Below, one piece after another: positions 25,080 to 32,703 of a DNA stretch of 61,834 nucleotides (its first letter is position 1; each line of letters starts with the position of its first letter). The stretch is taken from the NCBI GenBank assembly GCA_937925855.1, contig CALAMO010000036.1, positions 1 through 61,834 of the forward strand. The letters are read 5' to 3'. Below the pieces are notes generated by a model. That model saw only the letters and a program-made list of their open reading frames with translations, was not told the DNA's origin and did no database searches. A program made the translations under genes and the position numbers. Source of the stretch: an uncultured Thiotrichaceae bacterium. Lineage in GTDB: Bacteria > Pseudomonadota > Gammaproteobacteria > Thiotrichales > Thiotrichaceae.

Positions 25080-26270
25080 TTACTCCTGCTGATAATGCGC
25101 CATCAGAATTTTGGCCACCTCGGGGCGGGAAAATTCAATCGGTGGCGCCTTGCCTTCACTCAGCATCTTACGCACAGCGGTGCCGGATAGCAGCACAAAA
25201 TCTTCTTTGGTGTGATCCGGCGCTTCTGACATCATAACCACCTTATCCAGTTTTTTCGAATAGGCCGTGTGATCCGCTTTAAACAGCTCGATTTTCAGTG
25301 CACCAGCTGGAATTTGGTCAAAAATCTCCTGCGCTTCAAACGGTTCATAATAATCGCCAACCCCAGCGTGGTCGCGTCCAATAATAAAGTGAGTCGCCCC
25401 CATGTTTTGGCGGAAGACGGCGTGGAGCAGCGCTTCACGCGGGCCAGCATACAGCATGTCGAAGCCATAACCGGTCACCATCGCTGAGTTCGGCGGAAAG
25501 TAGAGGTCAATCATGGTGCGAATCGCCGCATCGCGAACTGGGGCGGGAATATCACCGGGTTTGAGTTTACCTAACAACATGTGTATCACCAGTCCGTCAG
25601 CATCTAGGCGCTGCATGGCCATATGGCACAGCTCTTCGTGGGCACGATGCATGGGATTGCGCGTCTGGAAGGCGACGATGCGCTGCCAGCCATTGGCGGC
25701 AATTTGGCTACGAATTTCTGCTGCGGTGCGGAAGGTGTCCGGGAAGTCAGTGGCAAAGTAACTGTAGTTCAGTACCTGAATCGGGCCAGCGATGGCGATG
25801 TTGCCTTGTGCGCGAAATTCAGCAACGCCGGGATGTTCGGGGTCTGTGGTGCCATAGACCTGTTGGATTAGCGTCGTCAGCTCGTCCTCTGAAAATACGT
25901 CGATTGCTTCAATTTGCTGGACGGCTAATACCGGTTCGCCTTCGACGTTGGGGTCGCGTAAAGCAATACGATCACCAACTTTTAGCGCACCAGCATCCGC
26001 GATTAAATTAAGTACCGGTGTGGGCCAGAACAGCCCAGTAGAAGTGCATAAGGATTCGCCTACTGATAAGGCGTCTGCCTTGGTCATAAAGCCATCCAGC
26101 GGAGTAAAGTAGCCAGCGGCGAGCATGACCGCGTTACCGGCAGCGGCAGAGCTTACAGTAATTGCGGTTAACGCCTGCGCATCGTTATTGAGCTGCTGCC
26201 GTTCTGAGTCATTAGCGACCAACAGGGGTCTGAGCGCGTCTGCGCCATGAGGAGAGATAAGAGTATTCAT
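25080..26270 (-). CDS. sat: Sulfate adenylyltransferase (ATP sulfurylase), dissimilatory type
   Basis: Sat interconverts ATP plus sulfate with APS plus pyrophosphate. In sulfur oxidisers it runs toward ATP and sulfate. The 396-residue homo-oligomeric type is recognised by QTRNPMHRAHEEL (about residue 200), GRDHAGVGDYYEPFEAQEIF (about 296), and LSGTAVRKMLSEGK near the C-terminus. It lacks the CysDN arrangement of assimilatory enzymes. It diverges from aprM-aprB-aprA across 420 bases, so the whole APS pathway is clustered. Confidence 0.96.
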   Translation of the reverse strand: MNTLISPHGADALRPLLVANDSERQQLNNDAQALTAITVSSAAAGNAVMLAAGYFTPLDGFMTKADALSVGESLCTSTGLFWPTPVLNLIADAGALKVGDRIALRDPNVEGEPVLAVQQIEAIDVFSEDELTTLIQQVYGTTDPEHPGVAEFRAQGNIAIAGPIQVLNYSYFATDFPDTFRTAAEIRSQIAANGWQRIVAFQTRNPMHRAHEELCHMAMQRLDADGLVIHMLLGKLKPGDIPAPVRDAAIRTMIDLYFPPNSAMVTGYGFDMLYAGPREALLHAVFRQNMGATHFIIGRDHAGVGDYYEPFEAQEIFDQIPAGALKIELFKADHTAYSKKLDKVVMMSEAPDHTKEDFVLLSGTAVRKMLSEGKAPPIEFSRPEVAKILMAHYQQE

Positions 26271-26566
26271 CGGCGTTCCGTTATTTATTGTAGGTCAGCA
26301 ACTGTCAGGGGTATGCGGTGTAAGCGTGCTTAAAGCCGCCGAGCAGCTGCTGCAAAGGCTGAAAACATATCCTGATTGTGCTTAATTGTCTATACCTCTG
26401 AGTAAGCGTTTAATCTATGATTATGAGATTTGCAGTCAGATAATAAACAGCGTTGAATAAGAAGAAACCTAACGCAACAACAGGTTCAGGGCGCTGGGTT
26501 ATCAGTCACTGTGTAGATCGCGAGCTCAATAATGAAGCCGTCTGAGGTATGAATTAATTAAATTGA

Positions 26567-26594
26567 TTGACATAATAATAAAATCTAATATTCT
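26567..26594 (+). promoter_or_regulatory. Candidate promoter for aprMBA
   Basis: A perfect -35 TTGACA (26567-26572) is followed after 16 bases by TATTCT (26589-26594), a four-of-six -10. The surroundings are AT-rich. It would give a leader of about 90 bases. Confidence 0.5.
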
Positions 26595-26626
26595 TGCTGG
26601 CGTTAACCCTTTAGGATGTGAATCTC

Positions 26627-26645
26627 TTTAGATTTACTGTCTAAA
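26627..26645. promoter_or_regulatory. Dyad in the aprM leader
   Basis: TTTAGA, seven bases, TCTAAA forms a perfect 6-bp dyad 45 bases before aprM and downstream of the candidate promoter. AATCT-CTTT-AGATT overlaps it. It could be a repressor site or an RNA hairpin. Confidence 0.35.
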
Positions 26646-26690
26646 ACATTGTCCGTGCGCTAGCTGGAAACATCAGAGGAACACCTTAAC

Positions 26691-27545
26691 ATGCTTACTA
26701 CTAATCCATTTGCCGAAGTGTCGGCGTTCATATCACCCGAGGTGATGCAGGGCTATGTCGTCCTGATGATACTGCTGGTTATCGGCGGTACGTTGTTGGA
26801 TGTTTTGCACAAGCAAAGCGCCAAATATTTCTTTGCGGTGGCTAAAAGCGCAGAGCAAGATGCCAAGCAAAAGGTGGATAGCAGTCAGAAGATGAGTCTG
26901 GCGATGAAAACAGTCGCTAATGAGGTGCTTACGTCATCCGAATTTTGTAACCAGCGCCGCCGTCTGTCCCACTTAATGACCATGTATGGCTTTGTCTTCT
27001 TTGTGGCGACCACGGCAATTATGATTTTTAGCTACACCGGTTCAGGCACAGAAGCGCCGGGCTTAGTGGCCTTCTTATGGCACCTCGGCGCGCTGTCGCT
27101 GTGTGTAGGGGGTTACTGGTTCTGGTTTGCGATTCGGGTTGACGTAGCTTCTGAGGGTGTGCGCTGGAACCAATTTAATGGTCGCGGTGATCTATTTATT
27201 CTGGGCCTGCTGTCAATGGCGACGTTTGCGCTGCTGTGGTCATTCACACAGGCGATCGGCGCTTCAGCCTTGTCGACATTCTTGTTTGCACTCTTCATTA
27301 TTAGTTCTACGTTCTTGTTTAGTAGTGTGTACTGGTCTAAATTTGCACATATGTTCTTTAAGCCCGCCGCCGCTTATCAGAAGAAAGTGGCGCAGGCCGA
27401 CGGTTCCAATGAGAACCTGCCCAGTGATTATGACTTGTCAGATCCAGCGGTGCATGAGCAGTTCCCAGATGTTCCCGAATACATGGGTAAAAATCCACCC
27501 AATATGGGGCTTGGTATCAAGCGCGAAGCTCCGAATCACTTTTAA
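26691..27545 (+). CDS. aprM: APS reductase membrane-associated protein AprM
   Basis: The 284-residue integral membrane protein directly precedes aprB. It has about five transmembrane segments (roughly 20-40, 97-116, 124-148, 166-186, 190-213), and a soluble tail with DLSDPAVHEQFPDVPEYMGKNPP. AprM is known from purple and other sulfur bacteria as the probable link of APS reductase to the membrane electron carriers, in organisms that lack Qmo. No qmo gene is in the window, which fits. The identification rests on position and topology as much as on sequence. Confidence 0.8.
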   Translation: MLTTNPFAEVSAFISPEVMQGYVVLMILLVIGGTLLDVLHKQSAKYFFAVAKSAEQDAKQKVDSSQKMSLAMKTVANEVLTSSEFCNQRRRLSHLMTMYGFVFFVATTAIMIFSYTGSGTEAPGLVAFLWHLGALSLCVGGYWFWFAIRVDVASEGVRWNQFNGRGDLFILGLLSMATFALLWSFTQAIGASALSTFLFALFIISSTFLFSSVYWSKFAHMFFKPAAAYQKKVAQADGSNENLPSDYDLSDPAVHEQFPDVPEYMGKNPPNMGLGIKREAPNHF

Positions 27546-27587
27546 ATTGACTGCCTGTTAACAGGCTTTCCAGGCTGGAGATTTATT

Positions 27588-28070
27588 ATGCCAACTTTTG
27601 TGAAAATGACACGCTGCGATGGTTGCGGCCACTGTGTTGATATTTGTCCATCAGATATTATGCACATTGATAAGACAACCCGTCGGGCGTACAACATTGA
27701 ACCTAATATGTGTTGGGAATGTTATTCCTGCGTGAAAGCATGTCCACACAATGCGATTGACGTGCGTGGCTACGCTGACTTTGCGCCACTAGGGCATTCT
27801 GTGCGGGTGAAGCGTGATGAAGAGAAGGGCGTGATCGCCTGGCGCATCAAGTTCCGCAACGGTGAGAAAGATATGGACCTGTTGGCCCCGATCACGACTA
27901 AGCCTTGGGGCAGTGGTACACCGGTGCTGAGCGAGGTTGATGCACCGAGCCAGGAGCAGCGCGACAGCCAGCTGCTATTCAACGAGCCGAAGTACATTCG
28001 GTTGGATGATGGTGATATTCACACCTTCGAGTCGAATGGCTTGGTGATGAAGGAAGGGGTGTACTACTAA
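27588..28070 (+). CDS. aprB: Adenylylsulfate reductase beta subunit
   Basis: AprB is the iron-sulfur subunit of APS reductase. The 160 residues contain two complete [4Fe-4S] motifs: Cys10, 13, 16, 20 and Cys42, 45, 48, 52, each followed by Pro. The C-terminal part (about 65-160) is the usual AprB tail that wraps around AprA. Its stop codon overlaps the aprA start by one base (TAATG), so the two subunits are translationally coupled. Confidence 0.98.
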   Translation: MPTFVKMTRCDGCGHCVDICPSDIMHIDKTTRRAYNIEPNMCWECYSCVKACPHNAIDVRGYADFAPLGHSVRVKRDEEKGVIAWRIKFRNGEKDMDLLAPITTKPWGSGTPVLSEVDAPSQEQRDSQLLFNEPKYIRLDDGDIHTFESNGLVMKEGVYY

Positions 28071-29962
28071 TGAAGTACAAAACGATTATTGAAGACGATA
28101 TTGATGTTCTGGTCTGCGGTGCTGGCCTTGGCGGTACCGGTGCGGCTTTTGAAGCGCGCTATTGGGGACAGGACAAAAAAATTGTCATTGCGGAGAAAGC
28201 GAATATTGATCGCTCCGGTGCGGTAGCGCAGGGCCTCTACGCGATTAACTGCTATATGGGGACACGTTTTGGCGAAAATAACCCGGAAGATCATGTGCGC
28301 TATGCGCGTATCGATCTGATGGGCATGGTGCGCGAAGATTTGCTCTTTGATATGGCGCGCCACGTCGATTCTGCCGTTCACCAATTTGAAGAGTGGGGCC
28401 TGCCGCTGATGAAGAACCCGAAGACGGGTTCTTATCTACGTGAAGGGCGCTGGCAGATTATGATTCACGGTGAGTCCTACAAGCCGATTGTGGCTGATGC
28501 CGCGAAGAAATCAGCGGATCAGGTGTTTAACCGTATTTGTGTCACCCATCTGTTGATGGATGATGCCAAAGAAAACCGCGTAGCGGGTGCTGTTGGCTTT
28601 AACGTGCGCACCGGTAATTACCATGTGTTTAAGTCCAAGACGGTAATTGTGGCCGCAGGTGGCGCCTCTAATATCTTTAAGCCGCGCTCGGTGGGTGAAG
28701 GGGCCGGTCGCGTTTGGTATGCGCCTTGGTCATCTGGCTCTGCGTACGGTCTGCTCATTGAAGCAGGTGCGAAGATGACGCAGATGGAAAACCGTATCGT
28801 GTTGGCCCGTTTTAAAGACGGTTATGGCCCGGTAGGCGCGTACTTCCTACACCTGAAGACGTATACTCAAAACGGTATGGGTGAAGAATACGAATCTAAG
28901 TGGTGGGATTCACTGCAAGAAATCGTCGGCAAGGAATACCTGGACCCTGAGGCTTCGCACCTAACGCATCGCCCTATTCCGACTTGCTTGCGTAACCATG
29001 CTTTCATTCAGGAAGTGAATGCGGGTCGCGGCCCCATCCATATGGTCACGATGGAAGCTTTCCAAGATCCACACCTCGAAGAGATCGGCTGGCATAACTT
29101 CTTGGGGATGACTGTAGGTCAGGCTGTGCTATGGGCGGCTACCGATGTTGATCCCAAGCATGAAAACCCTGAATTGACGACCTCTGAGCCTTATGTCATG
29201 GGTTCACACGCTACGGGCTGTGGTGCGTGGTGTTCTGGGCCAGCTGATTTGTCGCCGCCGGAGTATCAGTGGGGCTATAATCGGATGACAACCGTAGAAG
29301 GTCTGTTTGGTGCGGGTGATGCCGTCGGCGGTACGCCGCATGCCTTCTCTTCTGGTTCATTCACTGAAGGTCGAATTGCCGCTAAGGCTGCTTGTCAGTA
29401 CATTGACGATGGTAAGGCGGAAGGCATTCAGATTTCTGACGAGCAAATTGAGCGCCGCAAAGCAGAAATCTATAAGCCGATGGAAACGTATAAGACCTAC
29501 CGCAATGAAATTACTGCCGGTTCGGTTAATCCACATTACATCAACCCACGCCAGGCACTAGACCGTTTGCAGAAGTTGATGGATGAGTACGCCGGAGGGG
29601 TGACCGTCAGCTATATGACCAATGAAAAGCTGCTGAATATTGGTCTGAAAAAGCTGAAGTCACTGGAAGAAGACCTGGAGAAGGTGGCGGCTGAAGATAT
29701 TCACGAGCTGCTGCGCGCTTGGGAAATCAAGCACCGTCATCTGACCTCCGAGTCCGTGGTGCAGCACACCCTGTTCCGCAAAGAAACGCGCTGGCCCGGC
29801 TACTACTATCGCGGTGATCATCTTAAATTAGACGATGAAAACTGGCATGTGCTAACCGTTTCACGGCGTGATCCAGAGACGGGTGAGTACACTATGGAAA
29901 AAGCACCGCTGTATCATTTGATTGATGTTGATGAGGAAAAAGATCAGGCGCAGGCTGCCTGA
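28070..29962 (+). CDS. aprA: Adenylylsulfate reductase alpha subunit
   Basis: AprA is the FAD subunit that in sulfur oxidisers joins sulfite to AMP to give APS. The 630-residue protein has the FAD-binding start DVLVCGAGLGGTGAAFEARYWG (about residues 12-33), ANIDRSGAVAQGLYAINCYMG, and IVAAGGASNIFKPRS. The active-site region is RNHAFIQEVNAGRGPIHM, and VEGLFGAGDAVGGTPHAFSSGSFTEGRIAA is the second FAD motif. Length and motifs are normal. Clustering with aprM and sat, and with soxB in the same window, argues for the oxidative direction. Confidence 0.98.
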   Translation: MKYKTIIEDDIDVLVCGAGLGGTGAAFEARYWGQDKKIVIAEKANIDRSGAVAQGLYAINCYMGTRFGENNPEDHVRYARIDLMGMVREDLLFDMARHVDSAVHQFEEWGLPLMKNPKTGSYLREGRWQIMIHGESYKPIVADAAKKSADQVFNRICVTHLLMDDAKENRVAGAVGFNVRTGNYHVFKSKTVIVAAGGASNIFKPRSVGEGAGRVWYAPWSSGSAYGLLIEAGAKMTQMENRIVLARFKDGYGPVGAYFLHLKTYTQNGMGEEYESKWWDSLQEIVGKEYLDPEASHLTHRPIPTCLRNHAFIQEVNAGRGPIHMVTMEAFQDPHLEEIGWHNFLGMTVGQAVLWAATDVDPKHENPELTTSEPYVMGSHATGCGAWCSGPADLSPPEYQWGYNRMTTVEGLFGAGDAVGGTPHAFSSGSFTEGRIAAKAACQYIDDGKAEGIQISDEQIERRKAEIYKPMETYKTYRNEITAGSVNPHYINPRQALDRLQKLMDEYAGGVTVSYMTNEKLLNIGLKKLKSLEEDLEKVAAEDIHELLRAWEIKHRHLTSESVVQHTLFRKETRWPGYYYRGDHLKLDDENWHVLTVSRRDPETGEYTMEKAPLYHLIDVDEEKDQAQAA

Positions 29963-29978
29963 TTACCTCAGCTTCAGG

Positions 29979-30004
29979 GGGCTGTCGCAGTGTGGCGGCA
30001 GCCC
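29979..30004 (+). terminator. Hairpin after aprA
   Basis: GGGCTGTCGC, loop, GCGGCAGCCC forms a 10-bp stem with one G-T pair just after the aprA stop. Only TTCAGTC follows, so it may stabilise the aprMBA message or partly terminate, leaving lower expression of the genes downstream. Confidence 0.5.
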
Positions 30005-30125
30005 TTCAGTCAATAATAGCCTTGGTTCCTCCGTATTATTTCCCCTCCCTGTTATGTTTTTGATCTCGGATGGCTTGTTGTAGCGACAGCCATAAAAATC
30101 CTGTGATCCTTATCTGGAACGCCCA

Positions 30126-30479
30126 ATGAATATAATCGAACAGTCAGATGAAGATATCTTCGCGGTTGCCCATCCGATGTGGGATGACCTTATTAAGTAC
30201 TCTAACACTGGGGAATACGGAAAATTCATTCGGAATTTTTCCTATGAGTTATTGTTTGGCCTCAACGAAGTTGAAATCGGTAAGCAGTTTGCGAAAAGTG
30301 AATTAACCCGCAGTCTTGATACAAACTATGACTGTTTGGGTATTATTCGCCGTGGTGAGCATGTATCCGTGCTTTATCGGGTGCGCAGTACCAAAAAAGC
30401 GGGTGAATGGCTGGGGCGTCTGGTGCTCGGCTATAACAAAGATGATGAGATTAAGATTTATGGTGCGTCGGTTTTTTAG
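30126..30479 (+). CDS. Conserved-looking protein of unknown function in the apr locus
   Basis: The 117-residue soluble protein (MNIIEQSDEDIFAVAHPMWDD) has a helix-rich first half and a beta-rich second half (DCLGIIRRGEHVSVLYRVRS, RLVLGYNKDDEIKIYGASVF). This order is compatible with an NTF2-like cone fold, but that is only an impression. No signal peptide or Cys is evident apart from one. It lies 163 bases after aprA on the same strand and 34 bases before the SlyD-like gene. A role in APS reductase assembly or in control of sulfur oxidation is conceivable but unproven. Confidence 0.6.
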   Translation: MNIIEQSDEDIFAVAHPMWDDLIKYSNTGEYGKFIRNFSYELLFGLNEVEIGKQFAKSELTRSLDTNYDCLGIIRRGEHVSVLYRVRSTKKAGEWLGRLVLGYNKDDEIKIYGASVF

Positions 30480-30513
30480 CCGCCTGTTTTAGCCCTCCCT
30501 ACGGAATGAGTAA

Positions 30514-31053
30514 ATGAACGATCTAGCAATGGAAGAGCCGGTTGGTGACGGTAAGTTGGTTGAGCTGACGTATAAAGTGCTTGATGTAAAGACGAATAGC
30601 GTGCTGACGGCAGTGGAGTTCCCCATCGGTTATGTTCACGGTGTGAATGAGATTTTGGCGCCGCAGGTCACCGCTGAGTTAGAGGGTAAGCTGCCGGGCG
30701 ATGTGATTGAAGTGCCGATTGACTGTCGCGAGCTATTTGGCGAGCGCGATGAGTCTCTGGTGTTTACTGATCGTATCGAAAATGTGCCAGAGGAGTATCG
30801 CAGCGTTGGAACTTCGGTGCTGATGGAAAGTGAGCAGGGCAACACCAAGAGCTTCCTGGTGACGCGCGTTGATGAAACTTCCGTCACCATTGATGGTAAT
30901 AATCCCCTCTGTGGGCGCGAGGTGGTGTTCAGGCTGGACATTGTTTCCGTGCGCACAGCAACGGAGGAAGAGATTGAGCTGGGTGGCCCGATCGGTGCAG
31001 AGCCGGACATCAGCGAGATTGTTGGTGATAGCCAAAACGTGAAGCCGGTCTGA
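30514..31053 (+). CDS. SlyD-like FKBP-type peptidyl-prolyl isomerase
   Basis: The 179-residue protein shows the SlyD layout: an N-terminal FKBP strand (LVELTYKVLDVKTNSVL), GYVHGVNEILAPQVTAELEGKLPGD, the inserted IF chaperone domain (about 75-125), and the C-terminal VTIDGNNPLCGREVVFRLDIVSVRTATEEEIELG. The metal-binding His-rich tail of enteric SlyD is missing, so a nickel role is unlikely. Cytoplasmic chaperone or isomerase activity is likely. Its place just downstream of aprA suggests a maturation role for the flavin or iron-sulfur enzyme; this is inference. Confidence 0.82.
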   Translation: MNDLAMEEPVGDGKLVELTYKVLDVKTNSVLTAVEFPIGYVHGVNEILAPQVTAELEGKLPGDVIEVPIDCRELFGERDESLVFTDRIENVPEEYRSVGTSVLMESEQGNTKSFLVTRVDETSVTIDGNNPLCGREVVFRLDIVSVRTATEEEIELGGPIGAEPDISEIVGDSQNVKPV

Positions 31054-31054
31054 T

Positions 31055-32161
31055 TTGTCTCACCTATATGCAGAGACGCTATTAGCGCCAGGCCTTGGTG
31101 GCTCGTTGCAGTGGCGTTATCAGAATAATGGCCTTGATCTGCTGGCAATCATTGATCCTGAGTCGCCGGTCTATGGCGCGCTGCGGCGGGCTATAGACCG
31201 CTTCGAGCATACGGTGTTTGCGCTGAGCTTAAACAAGCCATCGCTGATTGAATGGGCAAATTCCCAAGAAACATTGCAGGACGGTGCGGATCGGCGTGAA
31301 TTGCGCCTTGGCAGTGCGCATGTGTTCCAGCAGTCGATTGAGCTGTTGCAGGGTATGCAAATGATGACTGATCGTGCGGACGATCCATCTCGGCTGGCTG
31401 CTATTCATCATAATATTGGCGATGTAATGGGCTTTATTGGTCAGCGCAGCGGCAGCGTACATTTTCTAGAGCAGGCCGCTTTGTCCTATGAGCAGGCGCT
31501 TGAAATACGCACCGAGGATACGATGCCGCTGGCGTGGGCGCAGTCTACCTGTAATCTGGCGTTGGTGTTGCAAACGCTTGGGCAGCTGGAAGATGATGCG
31601 AGCCTGCTCAAACAGGCGTTGCGCTCCTTCCAGCAGGCTGTAGTGCGGCTGCCGCGAGCGGAAGACAGTGTGTCGTGGGCGGCGGCCTTTGCTAATGTGG
31701 GTGTAGTGTTATACCGGCTGGGCACGCAGCGGCGCGGTGCGCGCACCTTGGAGCAGTCGTTGGTCGCGTTTCGTAATGCGCTGAGCGAGCGCGCCCAGCC
31801 GTCACAGCCGCTGGCCTGGGCGATTACCCAGAATAATATCGCCGCCACGCTCCAAGCGATGGGTGAGCATGAAGAGGATATTGGCGCGTTGGAAGCGTCA
31901 ATCCCGCTATATGATACGGTGTTGAAAGTGCTCGATCGCACTGAATTGCCATTAGTTTGGGCAATGGTTGCGGCTAATCGAGTATCGGCGATGTATTCCC
32001 TGGCTGGGGAGTCAGATTATCTCGATATGGCTGAGGCGTCGGTCGCTGGATTTGAGGAAATTTGTGACTTGTTTGCGGATACTGAATACACGGACTACCA
32101 GACCAAAGCCGCCGCCCGCGCACAGCAGGGACGGGCACTTGTTGCGGCATTACAAGTGTGA
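31055..32161 (+). CDS. Tetratricopeptide-repeat protein
   Basis: The 368-residue protein consists of about five to six TPR-like repeats of around 50 residues with the recurring pattern P-L-A-W-A-x-x-x-N-x-A-x-x-L-Q-x-x-G (for example PLAWAQSTCNLALVLQTLGQ and PLAWAITQNNIAATLQAMGE), from about residue 90 to 330. It has no signal peptide, so it is probably a cytoplasmic scaffold. The start is a TTG one base after the SlyD-like gene's stop codon, which suggests translational coupling; a later start is possible. The partner is unknown. Confidence 0.75.
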   Translation: MSHLYAETLLAPGLGGSLQWRYQNNGLDLLAIIDPESPVYGALRRAIDRFEHTVFALSLNKPSLIEWANSQETLQDGADRRELRLGSAHVFQQSIELLQGMQMMTDRADDPSRLAAIHHNIGDVMGFIGQRSGSVHFLEQAALSYEQALEIRTEDTMPLAWAQSTCNLALVLQTLGQLEDDASLLKQALRSFQQAVVRLPRAEDSVSWAAAFANVGVVLYRLGTQRRGARTLEQSLVAFRNALSERAQPSQPLAWAITQNNIAATLQAMGEHEEDIGALEASIPLYDTVLKVLDRTELPLVWAMVAANRVSAMYSLAGESDYLDMAEASVAGFEEICDLFADTEYTDYQTKAAARAQQGRALVAALQV

Positions 32162-32269
32162 CAGTATTTTGTTTGAAGGGTAGAGGTTAATGCCATTTTG
32201 CCTTGGCGCTGTTGCGGGTGATTAAGGTGAAATGTCTGAATATTTGATTATTGATAAGAGGAAAATGTG

Positions 32270-32431
32270 ATGAGTGAACCAAGTAAGCAACGGCCTAAAG
32301 TACCTGAAGGTGTGACGGAGTATGTGAATACTCGTCAAATGGAAGCGAATGAGAAGGGTTTTGTGGGCTATGAAACCACCTGGAAGTCCTTTCAGAAAGA
32401 AGTAAAGTACCAGACGCCTAAAAAGCCCTGA
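32270..32431 (+). CDS. 53-residue protein of unknown function closing the apr locus
   Basis: An ATG preceded by AGAGGAAA codes for a 53-residue hydrophilic protein beginning MSEPSKQRPKVPEGVTEYVN. It is rich in Lys, Glu and Pro and has two Trp/Tyr/Phe positions (YETTWKSF). It has no Cys and no membrane segment, and I recognise no family. A terminator-like hairpin starts 12 bases after its stop, which suggests that it is the last gene of the locus. The codon use looks natural for the neighbourhood, but at this size the call remains tentative. Confidence 0.55.
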   Translation: MSEPSKQRPKVPEGVTEYVNTRQMEANEKGFVGYETTWKSFQKEVKYQTPKKP

Positions 32432-32442
32432 GCTGATAGTGA

Positions 32443-32480
32443 GTATGGGCAGCTTGCTTGCTGTCCATACTTCGTCTTAT
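32443..32480 (+). terminator. Terminator at the end of the apr locus
   Basis: GTATGGGCAGC (32443-32453), loop TTGCTT, GCTGTCCATAC (32460-32470) forms an 11-bp stem with one G-T pair, followed by TTCGTCTTATT. It separates the sulfur locus from mrdA. The remaining ~220 bases before mrdA hold a possible TATACT -10 (32562-32567) without a convincing -35. Confidence 0.75.
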
Positions 32481-32703
32481 TGTCCCGCTATCGCCTAAAG
32501 CTTTTACTGCGTCTAATAAAAATTTAATGTGGCTAAAGGTTTTTCCAGTGATGAGTTCCGCTATACTGATAGCACGCTGCTAAGTGTGTTCGAGTGGGGC
32601 AGTAGCTTATTGTTCCATCAGTCTGCTGACTGACTGCGCTACAGAAGAGAAAAGTAACTAAGCACACGGATGGCTATGAGTATTTATAAACGGAACGTCT
32701 GTT

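Larger units (their letters stand above)
26271..26690. other. Divergent control region between sat and aprM
   Basis: The 420 bases hold no convincing gene. I can point to a candidate aprM promoter (26567-26594), a 6-bp dyad in its leader (26627-26645), and a short palindrome AGCAGCTGCT in the sat-proximal part. No clear sat promoter is visible to me. AGAGGAAC precedes the aprM start by about ten bases. Confidence 0.6.

Noticed and set aside
30636-31148. 170-residue minus-strand frame
   Set aside because: It is a shadow of the SlyD-like gene; Ser/Thr-rich composition is typical of antisense frames.
31486-31941. 151-residue minus-strand frame
   Set aside because: It is a shadow of the TPR gene, with Ser/Cys-rich antisense composition.
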